A DNA stretch of 64,000 nucleotides from Burkholderiales bacterium (GTDB taxonomy: Bacteria; Pseudomonadota; Gammaproteobacteria; Burkholderiales; Burkholderiaceae_C). Shown here one piece after another: positions 50,976 to 59,918 of this stretch. The notes beneath the pieces are model-generated. The model was not told the DNA's origin and made no database searches. It saw only the letters and a program-made list of their open reading frames with translations. Both the position numbers and the translations under genes were made by a program. Position 1 is the stretch's first letter, and every line of letters starts with the position of its first letter. The stretch spans positions 186,001-250,000 of the forward strand of contig JACPOK010000014.1 of assembly GCA_016191525.1 (NCBI GenBank). Direction: 5' to 3'.

Positions 50976-51746
50976 ATGCTGAAAGGCAAAACCGCCCTCG
51001 TCACAGGTTCCACCAGCGGCATCGGCCTGGGAATCGCCAAGGCCCTGGCCGCCCAGGGCGCGAACATCGTGCTGAACGGTTTTGGCGACGTCGAAGGCCC
51101 CAAGGCTGAAGTGCAGGCGCTTGGCGTGAAGGTGGCCTACCACGGCGCCGACATGAGCAAGGCCGGCGAGATCGAGGAGATGATGAAGTTCGCGGCCGGC
51201 GAATTCGGCCGCATCGACATCCTGGTGAACAACGCGGGCATCCAGCACGTGGCCAACGTCGAGGACTTCCCGGTGGAAAAGTGGGACGCCATCATCGCCA
51301 TCAACCTCACCAGCGCGTTCCACACCACGCGCCTCGCGCTGCCCTCGATGAGGGCCGCCAACTGGGGGCGCATCATCAATGTGGCCTCCACCCACGGCCT
51401 GGTGGCTTCGCCGCAGAAATCGGCCTATGTGGCTTCCAAGCACGGCATCGTCGGCTTCACCAAGTCGGTGGCGCTGGAAACCGCGCGCACCGGCGTGACC
51501 TCCAATGCCATCTGCCCGGGCTGGGTGCTGACGCCGCTGGTGCAAAAGCAGATCGATGCGCGCGCCGAGCGCGAAGGCATTCCCGTGGAAAAGGCACGCA
51601 CCGACCTGCTGGCGGAAAAAGAGCCCTCATTGCAGTTCACCACGCCCGACGAACTGGGCCAGCTGGCGGTGTTCTTCTGCTCGCCCGCCGCCAACAACGT
51701 TCGCGGCGTGGCCTGGAACATGGACGGCGGCTGGGCCGCCCAGTAA
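50976..51746 (+). CDS. hbdH: 3-hydroxybutyrate dehydrogenase
   Basis: 256 residues, classical SDR. KTALVTGSTSGIGLGIAKAL cofactor site, NNAGIQHVANVEDFP, catalytic Ser-Tyr-Lys in ASTHGLVASPQKSAYVASKH, and the family end VRGVAWNMDGGWAAQ. Oxidises D-3-hydroxybutyrate to acetoacetate in PHB mobilisation. The ATG has CGGAG seven bases upstream. Confidence 0.92.
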   Translation: MLKGKTALVTGSTSGIGLGIAKALAAQGANIVLNGFGDVEGPKAEVQALGVKVAYHGADMSKAGEIEEMMKFAAGEFGRIDILVNNAGIQHVANVEDFPVEKWDAIIAINLTSAFHTTRLALPSMRAANWGRIINVASTHGLVASPQKSAYVASKHGIVGFTKSVALETARTGVTSNAICPGWVLTPLVQKQIDARAEREGIPVEKARTDLLAEKEPSLQFTTPDELGQLAVFFCSPAANNVRGVAWNMDGGWAAQ

Positions 51747-51749
51747 CGC

Positions 51750-52457
51750 CTATTTGAGCTGCACCGTGCCGGAGACGGTGACGGTCACCGCGGTCTTGCC
51801 GGCCTGCACCGGCACAGGCGCGTCGGACGATGAGAGCGACTTGGCTTCCATCGCCATCATCCGCGGCCGCACCACGCCCTGGTCGTTGGCATTCACCGCA
51901 ACCTCGCGCAGCGTGTAGCCGGCAAAGCCGAATCCCCTGGCCAGTTCGGCCGCCTTCGCCTTGAAGCGGTCGATGGCCTGCGTCTGCGCATCGGTCTCCA
52001 CCTTCGCGCGCTGCTCGCGGCTGAGGCCAAAACCCACGCCGCCCATGGTCATGCTCTGGATCTTTCCGGCGGTGGCAGTGATGCGGGCGAAGTCATGGCC
52101 TTCCAGGACCAGTTCGGCCGTACCGCTCCAGCCACTGATCTTGCCATCCCGGGTGTAGCGGGGGTACAGGCTGAAGTTGCCGGTGCGAACGTCCATCTGG
52201 CCGGGCTGGGCGGCCTTGCGCGCTTCCCCCAGGGCCGATTCCAGCGCGGTCTTCAGTTGGGCCTGCACGGTGCCTGCATCCGGGCCTTCGCGCGTGGCCG
52301 TCAGGTTCAGCGTGAGCAGGTCCTGCTGCACTTCCACGGTTCCGGTGGCGGAGAGCTGCAGCACGTTCTGCGGCGGTGGGTAGCCGGCGTTCTGGGCAAA
52401 TGCGGCGGCGGCGGCAGTCCACAGGGCGAGGCCTGCCATCAGTTTTTGGAGGGTCAT
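51750..52457 (-). CDS. SIMPL (DUF541) family periplasmic protein
   Basis: 235 residues with a signal peptide (about 1-21, LALWTAAAAAFAQ). NVLQLSATGTVEVQQDLLTL is the SIMPL domain opening, and TLREVAVNANDQGVVRPRMM lies near the C-terminus. The family, including E. coli YggE, is periplasmic and linked to oxidative or envelope stress; biochemical role unclear. Nine bases after the small exported protein gene, in one unit divergent from ompR. Confidence 0.85.
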   Translation of the reverse strand: MTLQKLMAGLALWTAAAAAFAQNAGYPPPQNVLQLSATGTVEVQQDLLTLNLTATREGPDAGTVQAQLKTALESALGEARKAAQPGQMDVRTGNFSLYPRYTRDGKISGWSGTAELVLEGHDFARITATAGKIQSMTMGGVGFGLSREQRAKVETDAQTQAIDRFKAKAAELARGFGFAGYTLREVAVNANDQGVVRPRMMAMEAKSLSSSDAPVPVQAGKTAVTVTVSGTVQLK

Positions 52458-52466
52458 GGGAGTGAT

Positions 52467-52676
52467 TCAGGATTTTTCGTGAGGATGGCTGTGCTGCTGG
52501 ACCTGGCGGCGCAGCAAGGCACGCTCGTCAGCCGACAACTGCCGCGGAGCGGCGGTGCCGGCGGCGCGGGCCTGCTTGATGGTGCTGCGCCAGTCCGCCG
52601 GGGACTGCGCCGGGACTTGGGAATGCGCCAGCCCGCCGGCCAGGGCCACGGTGCAGAGAACGAGGATTTTGTTCAT
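52467..52676 (-). CDS. Small exported protein
   Basis: 69 residues: signal peptide over 1-19 (ILVLCTVALAGGLAHSQ) and a mature peptide of about 50 residues ending RRQVQQHSHPHEKS, with four His/Pro-rich tail residues that could bind metal. ADWRSTIKQARAAGTAAPRQ-type sequence is not recognised. First gene of the unit with the SIMPL gene; its upstream region is shared with ompR. Confidence 0.6.
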   Translation of the reverse strand: MNKILVLCTVALAGGLAHSQVPAQSPADWRSTIKQARAAGTAAPRQLSADERALLRRQVQQHSHPHEKS

Positions 52677-52748
52677 GGTGCGTATTGAACGCCCCCGGGG
52701 GCAAAGCGTTCACAGCGTGTAGGTCAACGCCTTGCGAAGTAGGGCAAC

Positions 52749-52828
52749 ATTTGTAACACTTGGTCAGGCCGCCCGGCAAAAGCCGTTTTTGCCCGTGCAA
52801 GGCCCTCAGAATCGGCTCTGTTACAAAT
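52749..52828. promoter_or_regulatory. Inverted OmpR-like half-sites between ompR and the SIMPL unit
   Basis: ATTTGTAACA at 52749-52758 and its exact reverse complement TGTTACAAAT at 52819-52828. TGTAACA is the core of OmpR sites in enterobacteria. Between them a hairpin GGCAAAA-gccgt-TTTTGCC lies at 52775-52793. The arrangement suggests OmpR binding that controls both its own gene and the divergent exported-protein unit. Confidence 0.55.
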
Positions 52829-52844
52829 ACGTTTTGGGAGCACC

Positions 52845-53576
52845 ATGAACCAAGCTGCATCGAAAACCGACAAGATCCTCGTTGTCGACGATGACGCCCG
52901 CATCCGCGACCTGCTGCGACGCTACCTGACGCAGGAAGGCTTTGAAGTCATCCTGGCGGAAGACGGCAAGGCACTCAACAGGCTGATGCTGCGTGAAACC
53001 GCCGACTTGATCGTTCTTGACCTGATGATGCCGGGCGAAGACGGCCTGTCCATCTGCCGGCGCCTGCGCGCCGCCAACGACCGCACCCCCATCATCATGC
53101 TGACCGCCAAGGGCGAGGATGTGGACCGCATTGTCGGGCTGGAAGTCGGCGCCGACGACTACCTGGGCAAGCCCTTCAACCCCCGCGAGCTGCTGGCCCG
53201 CGTGCACGCCGTGCTGCGCCGCCGCCCGCTGCAGGAGGCGCCCGGCGCCCCGTCCAGCGACAACGAGGTGGTCACTTTCGGCCCCTTTGCCTTCGACCTG
53301 GGCGCCCGCACCCTGCGCAAGAACGGGGACGAGCTGCCGCTGACCACCGGCGAATTCGCCATGCTCAAGGCCCTGGTGCGCCATCCGCGCCAGCCGCTGT
53401 CGCGCGAAAAGCTGGCCCAGTTGGCCCGTGGCCGCGAGTTCGAACCCTTCGACCGCAGCCTGGACGTGCAGGTTTCGCGCCTGCGCAAGCTGGTCGAGGT
53501 GGATGCCGCCGCGCCACGCTATATTCAGACCGTGTGGGGCGTGGGCTACGTGTTCGTTCCGGACGGCGCGGGCTGA
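52845..53576 (+). CDS. ompR: Response regulator OmpR
   Basis: 243 residues. Receiver domain with acidic pocket Asp15-Asp17, phospho-acceptor Asp59 (IVLDLMMPGEDG) and Lys in DDYLGKPFNPRE; C-terminal winged helix (FGPFAFDLGARTLRKNGDEL, RSLDVQVSRLRKLVE). Regulates outer-membrane protein and osmotic-response genes with EnvZ, whose gene follows after 80 bases. TTTGGGAGCACC gives GGGAG five bases before the ATG. Confidence 0.95.
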   Translation: MNQAASKTDKILVVDDDARIRDLLRRYLTQEGFEVILAEDGKALNRLMLRETADLIVLDLMMPGEDGLSICRRLRAANDRTPIIMLTAKGEDVDRIVGLEVGADDYLGKPFNPRELLARVHAVLRRRPLQEAPGAPSSDNEVVTFGPFAFDLGARTLRKNGDELPLTTGEFAMLKALVRHPRQPLSREKLAQLARGREFEPFDRSLDVQVSRLRKLVEVDAAAPRYIQTVWGVGYVFVPDGAG

Positions 53577-53656
53577 TTCCCACCGGGAGTTTTTTCGACC
53601 GGGCCGACCCGCGCAGATCAGGGCGGCCCATTTCTCTTTGAGCAGGGGACAGGCAA

Positions 53657-55114
53657 GTGATTCGAGGCGTCACCACCAGCATTGACGTGACCGGCCCGGC
53701 GCCGCTGGAAACGGCACCGGCCCCCCTTGAGATGCGCCCGCGCGTCGGCCTGTCGCTGTTCTGGCGAACCTTTTTCCTGCTTTCGCTGCTGCTGATCGGC
53801 TCCATCGTGGCCTGGCTGCAGACGTTCCGCGCCCTCGAGTTCGAGCCGCGTGCCGTGCAGACCGCCCAGCAGATCGCCTCGCTGGTGAACCTGAGCCGCG
53901 CCGCACTGGTCCACTCCGACGCCATCGCCCGGGTCTCGCTGATCAAGACCCTGGCCGACCAGGAGGGCGTGCGCATCGCGCCGCGCGAGCCCTCCGACAA
54001 ATTCGCGGGCTTCGATTCCGGCGCGCTGGACAGCCGCATCGTGGATGAGCTGGTTACCCGCCTGGGGCCCGACACGGTGCTGGCCGCCAGCGTCAACGGC
54101 GAGGAAGGCCTGTGGGTGGGCTTCAAGATCGACGCCGACCGCTACTGGATGCTGATGGACAAGGCGCGCTTCAACCGCGTCGGCGGCAAGACCTGGCTGA
54201 TCTGGCTGGTCACGGCGGCCGTGCTGTCGCTGGCCGGTGCCGCGCTGATCGCGCGGCTGATCAACCGGCCCCTCAAGCAGCTCTCATTCGCCGCCAGCCG
54301 CGTGCGCGACGGCGATTTCGACGCCAGCCGCCTCGATGAAAAAGCCGTCACCAGTGAAATCCGCGAGGTGAACATCGGCTTCAACCGCATGGCGCAGCAA
54401 CTGGCCAAGATCGAACAGGACCGCGCCGTGATGCTGGCCGGCATTTCGCATGACCTGCGCACGCCCCTGGCGCGCCTGCGGCTGGAAACCGAGATGAGCG
54501 TGGCCGACGCCGATGCGCGCGAGCACATGGCGGCCGACATCGACCAGCTGGACGCCATCATCGACAAGTTCCTGGACTACGCCCGCCCCGACCATGCCGA
54601 GCTCAAGCCCGTGCTGCTCAACGACGTGATCGAGGCCTGCCTCTACGCCGTGCAGGACCAGGGCGACATGCGCATCAACCTGGACGTCTCCAAGGGCCTT
54701 TACGTGCTGGCTGACGAGGTCGAGCTGGCCCGCGTCATTTCCAACCTTCTGGAAAACGCCCGCCGCTATGGCAAGACGCCGGAGACCGGCATCGCCATCG
54801 TGGACATCGCGGCCAAGTCGCGCAACGAATGGGTGCTGCTGAAAGTGCGCGACCACGGCATGGGCGTCGCGCCGGAAGCCCTGCCCAACCTGATCAAGCC
54901 TTTCTTCCGCGGCGATGCAGCCCGCACGGCGGCGACCGGCGCCGGCCTGGGCCTGGCGATCGTGGACAAGACGGTTCAGCGCATGGGCGGCATCTTCGCC
55001 CTGGCCAACACCACTTCAGGGGGCCTGGCGGCCCATATCAAGCTGCAAAAGCCCAAGGCCTCCAGCAACGGAACCGAAGTGGAGCCCGACCGCGCCGAGG
55101 CCGTGACGCACTAG
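53657..55114 (+). CDS. envZ: Sensor histidine kinase EnvZ
   Basis: 485 residues from GTG 53657 with AGGGG about ten bases upstream. Two membrane helices (about 36-56 and 176-200) flank a periplasmic region; HAMP domain follows (NRPLKQLSFAASRVRDGDFD); phospho-acceptor His265 in AGISHDLRTPLARLRLE; ATPase domain with N box NLLENARRYG and G boxes DHGMGVAPE and GAGLGLAIVDKT. Partner of OmpR. Its stop is close to the convergent ispF stop. Confidence 0.94.
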   Translation: MIRGVTTSIDVTGPAPLETAPAPLEMRPRVGLSLFWRTFFLLSLLLIGSIVAWLQTFRALEFEPRAVQTAQQIASLVNLSRAALVHSDAIARVSLIKTLADQEGVRIAPREPSDKFAGFDSGALDSRIVDELVTRLGPDTVLAASVNGEEGLWVGFKIDADRYWMLMDKARFNRVGGKTWLIWLVTAAVLSLAGAALIARLINRPLKQLSFAASRVRDGDFDASRLDEKAVTSEIREVNIGFNRMAQQLAKIEQDRAVMLAGISHDLRTPLARLRLETEMSVADADAREHMAADIDQLDAIIDKFLDYARPDHAELKPVLLNDVIEACLYAVQDQGDMRINLDVSKGLYVLADEVELARVISNLLENARRYGKTPETGIAIVDIAAKSRNEWVLLKVRDHGMGVAPEALPNLIKPFFRGDAARTAATGAGLGLAIVDKTVQRMGGIFALANTTSGGLAAHIKLQKPKASSNGTEVEPDRAEAVTH

Positions 55115-55119
55115 ACGCA

Positions 55120-55596
55120 CTAGCGGGTCAGCAACGCGATAGCCCGCGCCTCGATGGCCTGGCCCTGCCCCACCGGCCCCAGCTTCTCGGCCGTCTTGGC
55201 CTTCACGTTCACCTGCTCCGGCAGCACGCCCAGCGCCTGCGCGATGCGCTCGCGCATGGCCTCGATGTAGGGCGCCAGCTTCGGCGCCTGCGCGATCACG
55301 GTGCTGTCGACGTTGCCGATCTGGTGGCCGGCTTCACGCACGCGGCGCGCGGCTTGGGCCAGCAGCGCGATTGAATCGGCGCCCTTGAAACGCTCATCCG
55401 TGTCGGGGAAATGCCTTCCGATGTCGCCCAGCCCGGCGGCGCCCAGCAGCGCGTCGGTGATCGCGTGCAGCAGCACGTCGGCATCGGAATGGCCGAGCAG
55501 GCCGCGGTCAAACGCGATTTCCACCCCGCCGATGATGAGCTTGCGCCCCGGCACCAGGGCATGAATGTCCCAGCCTTCGCCGATGCGAAAGGTCAT
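55120..55596 (-). CDS. ispF: 2-C-methyl-D-erythritol 2,4-cyclodiphosphate synthase
   Basis: 158 residues, usual length. Fifth step of the MEP pathway. Metal ligands in [13 protein letters not shown] (Asp-x-His) and [17 protein letters not shown], with [19 protein letters not shown]. Its ATG overlaps the ispD TGA. Together with dxr at 32 kb, three MEP genes lie in this window. Confidence 0.97.
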   Translation of the reverse strand: MTFRIGEGWDIHALVPGRKLIIGGVEIAFDRGLLGHSDADVLLHAITDALLGAAGLGDIGRHFPDTDERFKGADSIALLAQAARRVREAGHQIGNVDSTVIAQAPKLAPYIEAMRERIAQALGVLPEQVNVKAKTAEKLGPVGQGQAIEARAIALLTR

Positions 55597-56288
55597 CTTT
55601 GCCTGCCTTTGAGCACGGCTTCAGCCAGCGCGAAGTCGTCGGGGTAGGTCACCTTGAAATTCTGCGAGCCGCCGGCCACCAGCAGCGGCCGCGCACCGAG
55701 CGCTTCCATGGCGCCGGCCTCATCCGTGATTTCGTCGCCGGCCTGTTCCAGCGCTTCCAGCAGCCTGCCAATCCGGAACATCTGCGGCGTCTGCGCGAGC
55801 CATTTGTCCTCGCGGTCCAGCGTGGCCGCCACGCGCCCGCCGCGTTCGCTCTTGAGGGTGTCGGGCAGCTTGTGCGCCAGCAGCCCGCCCACGTCATCGC
55901 CCACACAGGCGTCGATCAGGCTGTCGATCAGGGCGGGCGTAATCAGGCAGCGCGCCGCATCGTGCACCAGCACCCAGTCGCCCGACACGGCCCCGAGCTT
56001 TCGCAGCTCATGCAGGCCATTGGCCACGCTCACGGCACGCGTGGCGCCGCCGCAGGGCATGGCCGTGACCGGTGCGAAGTTGCGTGTGAAAAATCCGTCG
56101 CCCGGCGCCACCACCACCACGGTCTTGGCGATGCGCCTGACGGCCGCGAACGCCGCCAGCGTGTGCATCACCATCGGCTTGCCGGCGATGGGCTGGTATT
56201 GCTTGGGCCCGTCGGTGCCCGCACGGCTGCCACTTCCGGCACAGGGAATCAGGGCGAAAAAACGGGAATTGGGGCTGTTGACACTCAT
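55593..56288 (-). CDS. ispD: 2-C-methyl-D-erythritol 4-phosphate cytidylyltransferase
   Basis: 231 residues. Third step of the MEP pathway. CTP-binding [39 protein letters not shown] and [18 protein letters not shown] are family motifs. A TAGAAT at 56306-56301 on the minus strand could be its -10, implying a very short leader. Divergent from mfd. Confidence 0.96.
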   Translation of the reverse strand: MSVNSPNSRFFALIPCAGSGSRAGTDGPKQYQPIAGKPMVMHTLAAFAAVRRIAKTVVVVAPGDGFFTRNFAPVTAMPCGGATRAVSVANGLHELRKLGAVSGDWVLVHDAARCLITPALIDSLIDACVGDDVGGLLAHKLPDTLKSERGGRVAATLDREDKWLAQTPQMFRIGRLLEALEQAGDEITDEAGAMEALGARPLLVAGGSQNFKVTYPDDFALAEAVLKGRQR

Positions 56289-56316
56289 ACGTCTGCCCCC
56301 ATTCTAGAATCGAGAC

Positions 56317-56355
56317 ACACCCCACCCTTTTCAGGGCGGGGTGTTTTGTATTTTT
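56317..56355 (+). terminator. Terminator-like hairpin just upstream of mfd
   Basis: ACACCCC-a-CCC / GGG-c-GGGGTGT, a 10-bp stem with one mismatch and a six-base loop, followed on the + strand by TTTTGTATTTTT. No T run on the minus strand. It ends 10 bases before the mfd ATG and lies between divergent ispD and mfd. Confidence 0.7.
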
Positions 56356-56365
56356 GCGTGACCTG

Positions 56366-59300
56366 ATGGACTTACCCAGACTCATCCCCGGCAAACGATT
56401 CACCCTGCCCAAGCCTGCCGGCTCGGCGGACGCGTTGCTGCTCGCCCGCTTGGCGGAACGTGACAAGGCGGCACGGCGCATCACCGCCATCGTCACGTCC
56501 GACGCCACGGATGCGCAAAGGCTGCTGGATGAGCTCGCCTTCTTCGCCCCGGACTTGCGCTGCGCCCTCTTCCCCGACTGGGAGACCCTGCCCTATGACA
56601 GCTTCTCGCCCCACCAAGACCTGATCAGCGAGCGGCTGGCCACGCTGTGGCGCATTTCGCAGGGCGAAGCCGACGTCGTCATCGTGCCGGCCACCACGGC
56701 GCTGTACCGGCTGGCGCCGCCACAATTTCTTGCGGGATACACGTTTCATTTCCAGGTCAAGCAAAAACTGGAAGACGCCAGGCTCAAGGCGCAGCTGGCG
56801 CTGGCCGGCTACAGCCATGTGAGCCAGGTGGTGAGTCCCGGCGAATACGCCGTACGCGGCGGCCTGATCGACCTTTTCCCGATGGGCTCGCAGGTGCCCT
56901 ACCGCGTGGACCTGTTCGACGACGAGATCGATTCGATCCGCACCTTCGATCCCGACAGCCAGCGCAGCCTGTATCCGGTGCCCGAAGTGCGGCTGCTGCC
57001 CGGGCGCGAATTCCCGATGGACGACGACGCGCGCGCCAAATTCCGCAGCCGCTGGCGCGAATTGCTGGAAGGCGACCCGACCAAGAGCCGCATCTACAAG
57101 GACATGGGCGCGGGCGTCGCCACCGCCGGCATCGAGTACTACCTGCCGCTGTTCTTCGAGGAGACCGCGACGGTGTTCGATTACCTGGGCACCGAGGCCA
57201 CGGTGGTGCTGCACGGCGACCTGGAGCCCGCGTTCCAGCATTTCTGGCAGGACACGCGCGAGCGCTACCGGCTGGCCCAGGGCGACCCGGAGCGGCCGGT
57301 GCTGCCGCCCTCCGCCCTGTTCCTGTCCAGCGAGCAGTTCTATGCCCGCGCCAACGACCATGCGCAGTTGTCGATCCGGCCTTCGGTCGAGGACGTGGCC
57401 GACAGCGCGCTGTTCCAGAAGCTGCCCGAGATGGCCGTCGTGCGCGGCGCGGACGATCCGCTTGCCAAATTCAAGGAGCACGTGCGCAACACGGCGCAGC
57501 GCGTGCTGGTGCTGGCCGAGAGCGATGGCCGCCGCGAAAGCCTGCTGGACTTCATCCGGGCCAGCCACCTGGTGCCGCCCGCCTTTGATTCGCTGGAAGA
57601 GTTCCAGGCCAGCGACGAAAAATTCGGCATCGCCACGGCGCCGCTGAACACCGGGTTCAGCTGGCTGGAAGAAGGCATCGACTTCGTCACCGAAACCGAG
57701 TTGTTCGCCGCCGGCGCCACCACCCGCCGGCGCAAGAAGCAGGAACAGGTCAGCGACGTCGAGGCGCTGATCAAGGACCTGTCGGAGCTGAACGTCGGCG
57801 ACCCCGTGGTGCATTCGCAGCACGGCATCGGCCGCTACCGGGGCCTGATCAACATGGACCTGGGCCAGGGCACCGGGCCCGACGGCCAGCCGCTGCTGCA
57901 GGAGATGCTGCACCTGGAATACGCGGACAAGGCCACCCTCTACGTGCCGGTCAGCCAGCTGCACCAGATCAGCCGCTACACCGGCGTCAGCGCCGACGAG
58001 GCGCCGCTGCACAAGCTGGGCTCCGGGCAGTGGGAAAAGGCCAAGCGCCGCGCCGCGGAGCAGGTGCGGGACACGGCGGCCGAGCTTTTGAACATCTACG
58101 CCCGCCGCGCTTTGCGCGAAGGCCATGCTTTCCGCTACTCGGCCCAGGATTACGAAACCTTCGCCACCGATTTCGGCTTTGAGGAAACCGCGGACCAGAA
58201 CGCCGCCATCCACGCCGTCATCCACGACATGATCTCGCCGCGTCCTATGGACCGGCTGGTTTGCGGCGACGTCGGTTTCGGCAAGACCGAGGTGGCCCTG
58301 CGCGCGGCCTTCATCGCCGTCACCGGCGGGCGGCAGGTGGCGTTCCTCGCGCCGACCACGCTGCTGGCCGAGCAGCACTTCCAGACCCTGGTGGACCGCT
58401 TGTCCAAATGGCCGGTGAAGATCGCCGAGGTGTCGCGCTTTCGCTCCACCAAGGAGGTCAACACCACGATCAAGGGGCTGGCCGACGGCAGCGTCGACAT
58501 CGTGGTGGGCACGCACAAGCTGCTGTCTGAATCCACCAGGTTCAAGAACCTGGGCCTGCTCATCATCGATGAGGAGCACCGCTTCGGCGTGCGGCACAAG
58601 GAGGCGATGAAGGCCATGCGCGCCGAGGTGGACGTGCTCACGCTCACGGCGACGCCGATCCCCCGCACGCTGGGCATGGCGCTGGAAGGCCTGCGCGATC
58701 TCTCCGTCATCGCCACCGCGCCGCAGCGGCGCCTGGCCATCAAGACTTTTGTGCGCAATGAAGGCAACGGCGTGATCCGCGAGGCCGTGCTGCGCGAACT
58801 GAAGCGCGGCGGCCAGATCTACTTCCTGCACAACGAGGTGGAGACCATCCAGAACCGGCGCGAGCGGCTGGAGCTGCTTCTTCCAGAGGCGCGCATCGCC
58901 GTGGCCCACGGCCAGATGCCCGAGCGCGAGCTGGAAAAAGTGATGCGCGATTTCGTGGCCCAGCGCTTCAATGTGCTGCTGTGCTCCACCATCATCGAAA
59001 CCGGCATCGACGTGCCGACCGCCAACACCATCGTCATCAGCCGCGCCGACAAGTTCGGCCTGGCGCAGTTGCACCAGCTCAGGGGCAGGGTGGGCCGCAG
59101 CCACCACCAGGCCTATGCCTACCTGATGGTACCCGACAAGGAGAGCCTCACCAGGCAGGCCGCGCAGCGGCTGGATGCGATCCAGCAGATGGAGGAGCTC
59201 GGCTCCGGGTTCTACCTGGCCATGCATGACCTGGAGATCCGCGGCGCCGGCGAAGTGCTGGGCGAAAACCAGAGCGGCAACATGCTGGAAGTGGGCTTCC

Positions 59301-59836
59301 AGCTGTACAACGAGATGCTCTCGGAAGCCGTTCGCTCGCTCAAGGCCGGCCACGAACCGGACCTGCTGTCGCCACTTTCCGTGACCACCGACATCAACCT
59401 GCACGCGCCTGCCCTGTTGCCGGACAACTACTGCGGCGACGTGCACCTGCGCCTGTCGTTCTACAAGAAGCTGGCCACGGCGAAAACGCCCGAGCAGATC
59501 GACGGCCTGCTGGAAGAAATCGTGGACCGGTTCGGCAAGCTGCCGCCGCAGGCGCAGACGCTGATCGACGTGCACCGCCTGCGGGTACTGGCCAAGCCTT
59601 ACGGCGTGGTGAAGGTGGATGCGGCGCCCGGCGTCATCAGCATCACCTTCAGGCCCAGCCCGCCCATCGATTCGATGCGCATCATCGAACTGGTGCAAAA
59701 GAACAAGCACATCAAGCTGGCGGGCAACGAAAAGCTGCGCATCGAGCGGGCCCTGCCCGAGCCCAAGGACCGCGCGCAGCTGGTGCGCGACGTGCTGCGC
59801 TCGCTGGGCCAGCCCAAGGCGGTGCAGCCCGCCTGA
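56366..59836 (+). CDS. mfd: Transcription-repair coupling factor Mfd
   Basis: 1156 residues. Displaces RNA polymerase stalled at DNA lesions and recruits UvrA. N-terminal UvrB-like module (ALFPDWETLPYDSFSPHQDL), RNA-polymerase-interacting domain (VVHSQHGIGRYRGLINM), RecG-like translocase with Walker A VCGDVGFGKTEVALRAAF, Walker B IIDEEHRFGVRHKE and TLTATPIPRTLGMAL, motif VI region QLRGRVGRSHHQAYAYL, and the C-terminal TRCF domain. ATG chosen over an in-frame TTG four codons upstream. Confidence 0.97.
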   Translation: MDLPRLIPGKRFTLPKPAGSADALLLARLAERDKAARRITAIVTSDATDAQRLLDELAFFAPDLRCALFPDWETLPYDSFSPHQDLISERLATLWRISQGEADVVIVPATTALYRLAPPQFLAGYTFHFQVKQKLEDARLKAQLALAGYSHVSQVVSPGEYAVRGGLIDLFPMGSQVPYRVDLFDDEIDSIRTFDPDSQRSLYPVPEVRLLPGREFPMDDDARAKFRSRWRELLEGDPTKSRIYKDMGAGVATAGIEYYLPLFFEETATVFDYLGTEATVVLHGDLEPAFQHFWQDTRERYRLAQGDPERPVLPPSALFLSSEQFYARANDHAQLSIRPSVEDVADSALFQKLPEMAVVRGADDPLAKFKEHVRNTAQRVLVLAESDGRRESLLDFIRASHLVPPAFDSLEEFQASDEKFGIATAPLNTGFSWLEEGIDFVTETELFAAGATTRRRKKQEQVSDVEALIKDLSELNVGDPVVHSQHGIGRYRGLINMDLGQGTGPDGQPLLQEMLHLEYADKATLYVPVSQLHQISRYTGVSADEAPLHKLGSGQWEKAKRRAAEQVRDTAAELLNIYARRALREGHAFRYSAQDYETFATDFGFEETADQNAAIHAVIHDMISPRPMDRLVCGDVGFGKTEVALRAAFIAVTGGRQVAFLAPTTLLAEQHFQTLVDRLSKWPVKIAEVSRFRSTKEVNTTIKGLADGSVDIVVGTHKLLSESTRFKNLGLLIIDEEHRFGVRHKEAMKAMRAEVDVLTLTATPIPRTLGMALEGLRDLSVIATAPQRRLAIKTFVRNEGNGVIREAVLRELKRGGQIYFLHNEVETIQNRRERLELLLPEARIAVAHGQMPERELEKVMRDFVAQRFNVLLCSTIIETGIDVPTANTIVISRADKFGLAQLHQLRGRVGRSHHQAYAYLMVPDKESLTRQAAQRLDAIQQMEELGSGFYLAMHDLEIRGAGEVLGENQSGNMLEVGFQLYNEMLSEAVRSLKAGHEPDLLSPLSVTTDINLHAPALLPDNYCGDVHLRLSFYKKLATAKTPEQIDGLLEEIVDRFGKLPPQAQTLIDVHRLRVLAKPYGVVKVDAAPGVISITFRPSPPIDSMRIIELVQKNKHIKLAGNEKLRIERALPEPKDRAQLVRDVLRSLGQPKAVQPA

Positions 59837-59842
59837 TGGGTT

Positions 59843-59901
59843 TGCTATATTTTTGATAGCTGTCCACGCTTATCCAGAGCGCGCTGCAGGCCTTTTTTCC
59901 T
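59843..59901 (+). repeat. Palindromic mini-repeat, intergenic copy 4
   Basis: GCTAT-atttttg-ATAGC, then TGTCCACGCTTATCCAGAGC with a small CGCT/AGCG stem, then GCAGGCCTTTTTTCC. It starts six bases after the mfd stop, same strand. The end block is nearly identical to the copy at 42258. Confidence 0.75.
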
Positions 59902-59918
59902 CTAGAATTCGTACTGAA

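Noticed and set aside
56372..59710. 1112-codon minus-strand frame opposite mfd
   Set aside because: Antisense shadow of a complete Mfd.
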